From CAVTYH01 sp963738835 (lineage in GTDB: Bacteria > Planctomycetota > Planctomycetia > Pirellulales > JADZDJ01), in the NCBI GenBank assembly GCA_963738835.1, contig CAVTYH010000002.1, positions 620,001 through 684,000 on the forward strand: 64,000 nt of DNA. Reading direction: 5' to 3'. Below, one piece after another: positions 56,961 to 64,000 of the stretch; position 1 is the stretch's first letter; each line of letters begins with the position of its first letter. A program made the translations under genes and the position numbers. The notes under the pieces are model-generated. The model was not told the DNA's origin. It saw only the letters and a program-made list of their open reading frames with translations, and did not search any database.

Positions 56961-57929
56961 ATGAACATTCGCATCGGGCTAGTGCGATCGCTCGTTTACA
57001 CGACGGTCGGCTATTTGTTTTTGTTCGTCGCGGTTCTCGCGTGGCACATTCTCGAGCATCAGCCCAACGATGTCACCTCGATGACCCTGACAATTGGGCT
57101 CGGTTTGTGCGTAGCGCTGGTGAATTTGCTGATGATTGGCGGCGCGCTCGTGAGTTTGCACTGGCCGAAGCGGCTGGCAGCGGTAATTGCCGGGGCCGCC
57201 GTGATTGCGGCACTTTTGTTGGGCCTTTTCAATTGGCCAGCTTATCTGCTGTGGCAATTGACGGTGGAGCTCGCGGTGGCGATGGGGCTGCAAATGATGG
57301 TCTTTGGCGGCGCGCATCTGGCCGGCTATCGATTGGTGCGCATCGCTGAACGGTCTGGCGATTCGAAAGGGGTGGTTGGGGTCGAGGCTGCCGAGCCCCC
57401 AGCTCTTTCTGAGTTCGTTGGGGGCTACCCGATCAGCGAAGCGCCGGTGCCCTCGACTGCAGCCATCCGATCGCGCAATGAGAAAATTGAAGAACAGTCA
57501 AAAAACACGGACACTCCGGCGCCGAAATTATCGGTGCGCGATTTGTTTCTGCTCGTCACATCGTTTGCGTTTTTGTTTGCCGCGCTGCGATTTTTGCAGC
57601 CCGTGAACATCCAAGGATGGTTATATACACCGCTCTTGGTTGGCGGCGCTTCGATTGCGCTGATCGCCGTCGTGGTTGCGTGGGGAATGTTGAGCGATGC
57701 CAGTTGGATATTGCGCGTCACTGTGCTGGCGATGACCGGCCCAGGCGGGTGGATCATTTACTATGGGCTGTCACGCATTTACGTGGGATATCTGCTATTC
57801 AGCCCTTGGTTTTACGCCGCAGTGTCGCTCGTCATCATGCTATTCATGAGCGTGCCGCTGGGGCTGGTTCGGGCAGGCGGATTCCGCCTCGCGCGCAAGC
57901 CGATCGCGGCCGAAATGCAAAGTGCGTGA
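56961..57929 (+). CDS. Hypothetical integral membrane protein
   Basis: 322 residues with about nine helices in two groups (residues ~8-130 and ~195-305) joined by a hydrophilic linker. The linker, residues ~137-155 (VVGVEAAEPPALSEFVGGY), is encoded by a sequence related to the intergenic repeat at 58390-58560, i.e. a repeat read in frame. No known family. Confidence 0.7.
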   Translation: MNIRIGLVRSLVYTTVGYLFLFVAVLAWHILEHQPNDVTSMTLTIGLGLCVALVNLLMIGGALVSLHWPKRLAAVIAGAAVIAALLLGLFNWPAYLLWQLTVELAVAMGLQMMVFGGAHLAGYRLVRIAERSGDSKGVVGVEAAEPPALSEFVGGYPISEAPVPSTAAIRSRNEKIEEQSKNTDTPAPKLSVRDLFLLVTSFAFLFAALRFLQPVNIQGWLYTPLLVGGASIALIAVVVAWGMLSDASWILRVTVLAMTGPGGWIIYYGLSRIYVGYLLFSPWFYAAVSLVIMLFMSVPLGLVRAGGFRLARKPIAAEMQSA

Positions 57930-58025
57930 TTGCGTCGACGGATATGGGGCAGGGAGTCGATTTCGCCGGGGAGACTAGTTGGAGTTGCCAAGTCAGATTG
58001 TTGCCGACTCAACTCCCGACCCCGT

Positions 58026-58250
58026 TTAGTGGCCCTTGCGCAAAGCTTCCAACTGTTCGTCCATGCGGCGTCGGGCGTCGGGGTTGGTGAGGGCGTCGAT
58101 GGTGACCCATTCGCCGTGGCCGTAATAGATGGAATCGATGGGGGCGGTGGCTTCGGCGGCCCGCTCTTGTTCGGCGGCAATGTACGTGGGGGCAGCGCGC
58201 ATCATTTCGCCCCAGGCGCGGATGGCAAGATATTCGTTGGGTCGTGGCAT
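58026..58250 (-). CDS. Small hypothetical protein (74 aa)
   Basis: MPRPNEYLAIRAWGEMMRAA, then a helix and a polar end DARRRMDEQLEALRKGH. GGAACC before the ATG. Good coding look, no family known. Confidence 0.55.
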   Translation of the reverse strand: MPRPNEYLAIRAWGEMMRAAPTYIAAEQERAAEATAPIDSIYYGHGEWVTIDALTNPDARRRMDEQLEALRKGH

Positions 58251-58684
58251 GGTCGGTTCCAGTTCGCAGCTTTCATTCTAGCGAATTGGAAGGCGCCTGG
58301 CGGACAAAAATTGTAAGTGCCTTTTCCGACCCCTGGTTTGCCTGATTGGGTAGTGATGCACGTTGCACTCTCGGGTGTTGGGTGTCGGGTGGCTGGGGTC
58401 GACCAACGGGAGCCCCCAGCGTCCAAAAATCCGGGGGGTTCGGAGACCACGAAGCGTGGTGCCTTTCGACCCTGGCCACGCTTTTTATGATCTGCAAACT
58501 GGTCCACGACCCCCCTGATTTGCCGTGGTTGCTTCTGGGGGCTGCCTACGGTAACTTGCACGGGTGCGAGTGATAGGGCTGGAAGTCGGCGCGGGTGCTG
58601 CCGAAACTACCAGACACCCTCATCGCGACCCTCTCCCCCAGGGAGAAGGGGCCAGAAATACGATCCTCTTGAGGAGCGCGAGTC
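58251..58684. other. Intergenic, repeat-containing
   Basis: No gene. 58390-58560 has GGCTGGGGTCGA...GAGCCCCCAG and CTGGGGGCTGCC arms, related to 57370-57430 inside the membrane-protein gene. A REP-like palindrome is at 58617-58650. Confidence 0.5.
58617..58650 (-). repeat. REP-like palindrome, intergenic
   Basis: CCCTCATCGCGACCCTCTCC-type copy, 35 bp before the next gene. Confidence 0.7.
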
Positions 58685-59017
58685 GTGGCCGAAGAACCCT
58701 CCCCGCCGCCAGCAACTCCAGCGCCGCAGTCTGCCGCGTTGCCGCAGGCTGCGGCCCTGGGTCAGAATACCGCATCGGTCGGAGGGCCCATTCCGCCGGA
58801 AGTTCTTAAATCGGCCTTCAACGCCTTCAAGAAGCGCTGGAAGCTAACGCTCTTGGATCACGAATCGAGAATTGGGCGCGGGCCGATGAGCTCCGGGCAG
58901 AAATCGTCGATTGTGGGCATCGTGCCGCCCGACCAGTTTCCACGGGCTGTCTGGGAAGAGCTCGTCAAGCAAGGGAAGCTAAAGAGCGCTGGCAGCGGAT
59001 TGTATTCGCGCGTGTGA
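58685..59017 (+). CDS. Hypothetical protein (110 aa)
   Basis: Pro/Ala-rich N-terminus (EEPSPPPATPAPQSAALPQ), then IPPEVLKSAFNAFKKRWKLT and a C-terminal part PDQFPRAVWEELVKQGKLK resembling a small winged-helix. GTG start with GAGG 11 bp before. The stop TGA is formed by the start of the repeat at 59012. No family recognised. Confidence 0.6.
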   Translation: MAEEPSPPPATPAPQSAALPQAAALGQNTASVGGPIPPEVLKSAFNAFKKRWKLTLLDHESRIGRGPMSSGQKSSIVGIVPPDQFPRAVWEELVKQGKLKSAGSGLYSRV

Positions 59018-59067
59018 GCGGCGGAGCTTGCTCCGAAAGTACACCGGGTCGAGCCTGGCCGCTACAC
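59012..59067. repeat. 56-bp palindromic repeat, third copy
   Basis: GTGTGAGCGGCGGAGCTTGC...GGCCGCTACAC, diverged in its middle. Again its first six bases (GTG TGA) form the final codon and stop of the preceding gene. Confidence 0.8.
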
Positions 59068-59106
59068 GATGTTGAAAACTTGCCCGGCAATTTGAAATCC
59101 GCACTA

Positions 59107-60947
59107 TTACTTCACGCGGATTTGGTAGGGCATTACAAACACGGCCGGTTCTTTGAACAGGCGGATTAGCGATTCGGCAGCGGCAAGTTGTTCCAAGCCT
59201 AACTGCTGGAACAGTTCTGGGGCTGCCGATTTCACGAGGGCAGCCAACGATGCTTGCGACGACATCGGCGGTGCGTGCGAAGAGACCGCGGAACTGCCGA
59301 GCAAGCCTTCGAGGAACGATTTGGGCTTGGGCAAAATCAGGCGTTCGATTTTGTCGTCGTCCTTGAGACCGGCCAGCCGTTTGGCGTCGGCCACGGCGTC
59401 GTCCAGCGTGCCCAGTTCGTCGACCAGGTGTTTTTCCTTGGCCATGATGCCCGAGTACAGGCGGCCGCCGGCCAGCGAATCGAGCTGTTTAATATCCATG
59501 TTGCGACCTGCGGCCGCTTTTTCGGTGAACTGCTGGTAGCAATCTTTCATGGTGCGTTCAACCACTTCGCGCTCTGAGGCGGTGAACGGCTCAGTGGCCG
59601 ACATCCAGCCACTGTTCTTACCGCGGCTAATGGTATCGGTCGTAATGCCAATCTTGTCGAGCAAACCCTTCAGCGCGAACTTGCCCGAAACGACGCCGAT
59701 GGAGCCGGTGAGTGTGCCGGGCTCGGCGAAAATCTTGGTGCAGCCCATCGAAATGTAATAACCGCCGCTGGCTGCGATATCGCCCATGCTGGCGACAACC
59801 GGTTTTTTGGCTTTGATACGAGTGATTTCGCGCCACATTAAATCGCTGGCCAAGGCCGAGCCGCCAGGGCTATCGACCCGCAGCACGATGGCGGCGACTT
59901 TGTTGTCTTTTTCGGCTTCGCGCAGGGCGTCGATGATGGTGTCGCTGCCCAGGCTTTCCGACATCAGGCCCGACTTGCTTTCACCCGTGCCGATGGGCCC
60001 GACAGCGTAGACGACGGCAATTCGCTGCGCCGAACTGACGTGGCCGCGCGGCTCGACCCCCGCCAGCAGTTCGAACATTTTCACGAAGCCCGTGAAGCCG
60101 GAGAAATCTTCCTCGTTGATTTGCTTCTTGCCGTAATCTTCGACGACGGCCACTTCATCGACATGCTGCTGGGCGGCCAACTGCGTGCGGAACTCGTCGG
60201 AATAGCAAACCCGATCGATCAGGCCCACTTCTTTGGCCCGCGCGGCGGTGAAGAGGCCTTCGTCGATCAGATCTTTCACCTTGCCGACATCGAGCTTGCG
60301 TTCGGTGGCGATGCAGTTGACCAGTTGGTGGTAATAATCGTCGATCACCACTTCCGTTTGCTTGCGGAACTCGGGGCTCATGTTTTCGCGGGTGTACGGT
60401 TCGGCGGCGCCTTTGTAATCGCCCACCTGCAACATGTCGGCCTTGATGCCCAGTTTTTCGAACAAGTTTTTGAAGTAAGTGATTTCCATCCGCACGCCGG
60501 CGACGGTCAGCATGCTGACCGGCGGCATCATGATTTCGTCGCACTTGCACGCCAACAGATAGCCCGAGCTGTTGCTCTCGGACAGATCGGCGTAAACTTT
60601 TTTGCCGGCTTTGCGGCCCGGGCGATGGCGGCGCGCAGCTCGTCGACTTTGCCGCGGCCCAGGCCGGATTCATCCAAGTGGATCAGGATGCCGAAAATTT
60701 TGTCGTCGGCCGCCGCCTTGTCGAGGCGTTCGATGATTTTCGCCAGGTTTGGCGAGATGTCGCCAAAGATGCCGGGCTGGCCGGGACCTTCCGGATACGA
60801 TTCGTCGAAATTGAAGCTGGCCAGGGTGATTTTGGATTTGGCTTTTTCGGGCGAGGATGCCTCTTTGGTTTCCTTATCGGCAGCCGTGGCCAGTGCGGCG
60901 GTAAAGGCAATCAGTAGAGCGAGGCAGGCGGTTTTCGGGAGTTTCAT
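59107..60947 (-). CDS. sppA: Signal peptide peptidase SppA (one frame break)
   Basis: Membrane serine protease (S49) that degrades cleaved signal peptides. Leader at residues 1-23, then the first S49 unit (DISPNLAKIIERLDKAAADD, GRGKVDELRAAI), a break near 60618, KKVYADLSESNSSGYLLACK, and the second unit with VLRVDSPGGSALASD, the nucleophile Ser in PVVASMGDIAASGGYYISMG, and PGTLTGSIGVVSGKF. About 613 residues, the long tandem form as in E. coli. The base Lys of this form lies in the first half. Confidence 0.92.
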
Positions 60948-61273
60948 GAAGGCACCGAGGGCTGGTTGGTGGGTATCTGAGGGAATCTCTCTTATTTTCG
61001 TCCCCGCCGGGGGTACGTCAAGCGATGTGGAAGGCAATCAGAGATGTAGGAGTCGTCTCCCGACGACGATGGAACCTGCCAGTCTGGTGCAAACGGCGAC
61101 AGGAGTCGCCTTCTACACCGTAGAGGCACTCTTCAATAATTGCCCGCAATTCGGCACAATTTCGGGGTGCTAGCCGGGGATAATCGCGAAAATCGGCCTG
61201 GCTAAGGGGTTTTAGCCCGGTTGGCTGACCCTGAAACCCCGGCCAAAATTTCCGTTTAGCTGTACAAACGCTC
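60948..61273. other. Intergenic between divergent sppA and lexA
   Basis: No gene seen. Contains GGAGTCGTCTCCCGACGACG and a related GGAGTCGCC unit at ~61050-61110, a short repeat pair of unknown meaning. Confidence 0.35.
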
Positions 61274-61309
61274 TTGACTGTGAACAGCCGTATATTAAAC
61301 TTCTAATAT
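61274..61309 (+). promoter_or_regulatory. Candidate lexA promoter and operator
   Basis: TTGACT (61274-61279) with TAAACT 16 bp on could be -35/-10. Overlapping the -10 is a perfect dyad ATATTA-AACTTC-TAATAT (61292-61309), ~62 bp before the lexA start, a sensible place for LexA self-repression. Confidence 0.5.
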
Positions 61310-61370
61310 TCGGGCGTGCATTTGCGCTCGCTGTCTATCTTAAACCGAACACAACCCCAGGGTGGCGACA

Positions 61371-61974
61371 ATGGCTGAGACCGAACCAATGACCCGGCGT
61401 CAAAAATACGTGTATGAATTCATTCGCGACAAAATCCACAACCGCGGCTATGGCCCAACGGTGCGCGAGATTGGCGAGCACTTCGACATTGCCTCGCCCA
61501 ATGGCGTAATGTGCCACTTGAAGGCCCTGGAAAAGAAAGGCTTGATTTCGCGCGAGCCCAACATGTCGCGGGCGATTCAGCTGGAACACGATGAAAAGGG
61601 CTTGCCGCTGGCCGGGCGCGTGGCTGCCGGCGTGATGCACGAAGCCATTGAACAAACCGAACGCTTGGATTTCGACGCCGTATTCAACAACAAAGCGCAA
61701 CCAATTTTTCGCGCTCACCGTCAGCGGCGATTCGATGACCGACGCCCATATTGACGATGGCGATTATGTGATCATCCGCAAGCAACAGACCGCGACGCCG
61801 GGTCAGATTGTCGTTGCTCGAACCGAAGAGGGCGAAGCGACGCTGAAGCGCTACTTCCCGGAAAAAGCCAAAAAACGCATCCGTCTGCAACCGGCCAATT
61901 CGCGCATGAAGCCGATTTACGTAAAACAGTGCGACATCTTGGGCGTGGTGGCCGGCGTGGTGCGGAAGATGTGA
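61371..61974 (+). CDS. lexA: SOS repressor LexA (one frame break)
   Basis: N-terminal winged HTH (GYGPTVREIGEHFDIASPNG, HLKALEKKGLISRE), the self-cleavage Ala86-Gly87 bond in GRVAAGVMHEAI, and, after a break between 61680 and 61715, ALTVSGDSMTDAHI with the nucleophile Ser, and EEGEATLKRYF with the general-base Lys. The C-terminus ILGVVAGVVRKM is normal. The SGDSM block follows directly once the frame is moved, so the gene is intact in all else. ATG 61371. Confidence 0.94.
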
Positions 61975-62009
61975 TGAGGAGCGATTAGCAACTAGCAATT
62001 ATCCAAACC

Positions 62010-62057
62010 AAAAGCCGAGGGACCATCGCGGCGACGGTGCCCGCAACCCCTGGGCTT
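62010..62057 (+). terminator. Probable terminator after lexA
   Basis: AAAGCCGAGGG...CCCCTGGGCTTTTTT; imperfect stem but with a T-run on the plus strand and A-run on the other, between convergent lexA and DUF1501. Confidence 0.6.
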
Positions 62058-62091
62058 TTTTGTTGTCCGGCTAGTTGCTAATTGCTGCTGC

Positions 62092-62973
62092 TTATATCAA
62101 CTCTTCAATCACCCTAGTGTCGTCGAGCAATGGGGCTGGGTCGATGCCAAGGTGGCGGTAGATGGTCGCCAGCACGTTTTGTGCGGTATAGGGCCGGCTG
62201 CGCGATTGTTCACGCTCGCCGATCGGGCCGGTGTCGCCGATGACCTGGCCCATCTTCAGTCCCCCGCCGGCAAACAGCACGCTTCCGCAGGGGGCCCAAT
62301 GGTCGCGGCCGCCGTACTTATTGATCCACGGCGTGCGACCGAACTCGCCGCAAGCGACCAGGAGTACGTCTTTGTCTAAGCCACGATCATAAAGATCGGT
62401 GACCAACGAATGAATTGCCTGATCGTACGCCGGCAGCTTGTCGCGCAGTTCGGCGAAGATCGAGAGTTCACGGCCCAGCACTTTGCCGTGAGTATCCCAA
62501 TCGCCGTGCGGCAAGTCGGGGGTTTGGAACCGCACCGCTTTCATTTCCAACAAGTTCGGTCGCTGTGAATCGGCAAGGTAACCGGTCGTAATTACCGAGG
62601 CGCTGTGCGTATCGATCGTTTCCACGCCGTTGACGATGGCGAATTTGTCAGCGATTTTCGCGTGCAGCGGCAGATGTTCGCACACGCGCATGCCCGGCAC
62701 GACCGTGTTGATTGGTCGAAATTCGCCGCGAATATCCAGCGGAGCATTCGGCTTCATATCGTACATATCAAGCTGGCTTGGCCCGCCGCCGAGATAGACG
62801 AAGATGACCGACTTGTTTTGTCGCGACGCAATCGACGCTGCTTTCAACGGCGATTGAAAAATCGCCGGCAGCGCCAAGCCGCCGAGCGTCATGGCGCCGC
62901 TGCGGAGAAAATCTCGGCGCGTGGTGTCGCAACAGTCGGGTTTTTGGGAACAACCACCTGAGAGAGTATTCAT
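62092..62973 (-). CDS. DUF1501 protein with internal deletion
   Basis: Twin-arginine-type leader TTRRDFLRSGAMTLGGLALP, then FVYLGGGPSQLDMYDMKPNA, FAIVNGVETIDTHSASV and, near the C-terminus, GDWDTHGKVLG, LLVACGEFGRTPWINKYGGR and DHWAPCGSVLFAGGG. Such proteins are usually 420-480 residues; this one has 293 because the segment between GYLADSQRP and PDLPHGDWDTHG (about residues 138-155) lacks ~130 residues of the family core. No frame break is visible there. A sulfatase-like fold is expected; partner is usually a DUF1549/DUF1553 protein, not seen here. Confidence 0.85.
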   Translation of the reverse strand: MNTLSGGCSQKPDCCDTTRRDFLRSGAMTLGGLALPAIFQSPLKAASIASRQNKSVIFVYLGGGPSQLDMYDMKPNAPLDIRGEFRPINTVVPGMRVCEHLPLHAKIADKFAIVNGVETIDTHSASVITTGYLADSQRPNLLEMKAVRFQTPDLPHGDWDTHGKVLGRELSIFAELRDKLPAYDQAIHSLVTDLYDRGLDKDVLLVACGEFGRTPWINKYGGRDHWAPCGSVLFAGGGLKMGQVIGDTGPIGEREQSRSRPYTAQNVLATIYRHLGIDPAPLLDDTRVIEELI

Positions 62974-63176
62974 CGGAGTGGCTCCTGTGGTTCGTGCGGC
63001 GGGGGACGCCTGGCAAGGCGCTGGGGCAAACAGTCAGTATTAAAATGCTAACCGTGCGGATGGGCGACCGCAAGACTTGAGTAACGTGCCAATTGACGCA
63101 GCGGCGGTAGTTGGAATAGGTTCACCCTTGAAAGCTGAAAATCCGCGGTTATTTTTCAGTAACACCTGGTGAGTTT

Positions 63177-63287
63177 ATGTCGCGCGAACGACGGATGGTC
63201 CGCACGCCGGCGGTGAAGTTTCCGCAACTGCGAAAAGAGCTGGAGCAGGCCAGGCCGCGAGTGAAGCCGGTGAAGCGAAAGAAATAA
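63177..63287 (+). CDS. Very small basic protein (36 aa), tentative
   Basis: MSRERRMVRTPAVKFPQLRK followed by ELEQARPRVKPVKRKK. Highly basic. No clear ribosome site. Could be a genuine micro-protein or chance. Confidence 0.35.
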   Translation: MSRERRMVRTPAVKFPQLRKELEQARPRVKPVKRKK

Positions 63288-63350
63288 ATGCTTACCCGCG
63301 GAGCCAGTGCCCAGCGCTTTGCGCGGAGCGAACTCCGTCGTTTCCCGTTC

Positions 63351-64000
63351 TTAGTGGCCAGCGCCGGGCAGGCCTTTCAGTGCGTTGAACGGATCTTTCG
63401 GCGCCTTGTTATCGGTCGCGTCTTTGCCCCCTTTGGCATCGGCGGCGGTTTTCTTGATGATCTCGGGTTTGCCCAAGTGGATTTTACGATAGGTTTCGTC
63501 GTTCACCACATAGTACCAATCGGCAAAGCGGGCGTTTAGTTCTTTGGCCTTCTGCTGGCCGGCTTTCACTTGGTCGTCGTAAGCGTCTTGCTTGCGCTTA
63601 TTTTCTTTTTCGATTTTGTCGCGCTGGGCTTCCAATGCTTCTTGGTCTTCCTCGGCGGGCGCGGCGTCCGATTTGGCTTCGGCTAGTTTGCTGTCGGCCT
63701 TGTCGTTGGTCTTGGGCGCATCTTTCTTGGCGTCTTTGGCGTCCGCCTTGCCTTTGGCGTCAGACTTTTCGCTCTTGGCGGCGTCCGATTTTTTATCGCC
63801 TGATTTGGTGGCCGATTTTTCGCCGCTCTTGGCGTCGCCGGCTTTCGTTTCGCTCTTCTTGGCATCGCCCTTTTTGTCTTCGGTGGCGGGCTTTTCCGGC
63901 GCCTTCTTGATTTCCGGCAACGGCTCAAGCTCCGGCTTGGGCAGCAAATCGGGATTGAACTGCGCCATGACCATGATGTAGCGACTTAGCCCGGTGCCTT
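63351..64000 (-). CDS. Lys/Ala-rich protein, start outside window
   Basis: The frame stays open to the window edge (GTGLSRYIMVMAQFNPDLLP), so the N-terminus is missing. A ~100-residue low-complexity Lys/Ala/Asp region (KKGDAKKSETKAGDAKSGEK...) is followed by a charged coiled coil and the folded end RFADWYYVVNDETYRKIHLG. The last block resembles C-termini of planctomycete DUF4340-type proteins, a weak match. Ends in a Gly-rich tail. Confidence 0.6.
   Translation of the reverse strand, partial: GTGLSRYIMVMAQFNPDLLPKPELEPLPEIKKAPEKPATEDKKGDAKKSETKAGDAKSGEKSATKSGDKKSDAAKSEKSDAKGKADAKDAKKDAPKTNDKADSKLAEAKSDAAPAEEDQEALEAQRDKIEKENKRKQDAYDDQVKAGQQKAKELNARFADWYYVVNDETYRKIHLGKPEIIKKTAADAKGGKDATDNKAPKDPFNALKGLPGAGH

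Overview
This 64 kb window looks like chromosomal DNA of a planctomycete, most likely a Pirellulales-type lineage. The evidence is the protein content: a DUF1559 prepilin-like protein, a DUF1501 protein with a Tat-type leader, a DUF1570 protein, a leucine-rich-repeat protein with the usual planctomycete membrane anchor, a BlaI/BlaR1-M56 pair whose receptor carries carboxypeptidase-regulatory-like repeats, a Ser/Thr kinase with a membrane C-terminus, and loosely packed genes with few long operons. I saw no rRNA, tRNA, CRISPR array, phage or complete IS element.

Layout. 1-3.6 kb: ligA (5' end outside the window) and a DnaQ-type exonuclease, both ending in BRCT domains and lower in GC than what follows. 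3.6-7.7 kb: peroxiredoxin, purH, trpC and a thioredoxin-like protein. 7.7-16 kb: a signalling block, all on the minus strand, with a BlaI repressor, a very large M56 receptor, a small membrane protein, a secretin-signature protein and a kinase. 16.6-21 kb: a minus-strand acyl-CoA operon (carboxyltransferase, AtuA, a separate AtuA C-terminal domain, enoyl-CoA hydratase). 21-34.6 kb: LRR protein, an exported glycoside-hydrolase-like protein, DUF971, an NtrC/NtrB-type two-component pair, LptF, a family 10 glycosyltransferase, AhpD-like, HEAT repeats and a PIN protein. 34.6-43.6 kb: ygiQ, a GAF-AAA sigma54 activator, and divergently from it a sulfate ABC operon (sbp-cysT-cysW-cysA) followed by yezD. 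44-49.7 kb: DUF1559, several small unknown proteins, an RRM protein, a DUF374 acyltransferase, a 32-cysteine protein and glnB (PII). 50-64 kb: DUF1570, a parvulin, mutY, membrane and hypothetical proteins, sppA, lexA, DUF1501 and a truncated Lys/Ala-rich protein.

Two properties run through the window. First, about 30 single-base frame breaks lie inside conserved, often essential genes (purH, trpC, lexA, cysA, sppA and others). In each case the homologous sequence resumes in another frame, which fits assembly indels better than mass pseudogenisation; such genes are given as one span with the break described. Second, several families of palindromic repeats are scattered between genes and also within them, where they are translated in frame in linkers and tails.

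The most notable candidates are: a BlaR1-like receptor reading frame containing a duplicated carboxypeptidase-like module with a MacB-type periplasmic core domain between the copies; in-frame palindromic elements in conserved genes; good sigma54 promoter matches before glnB and before the sulfate operon beside its putative activator; and a 32-cysteine small protein.
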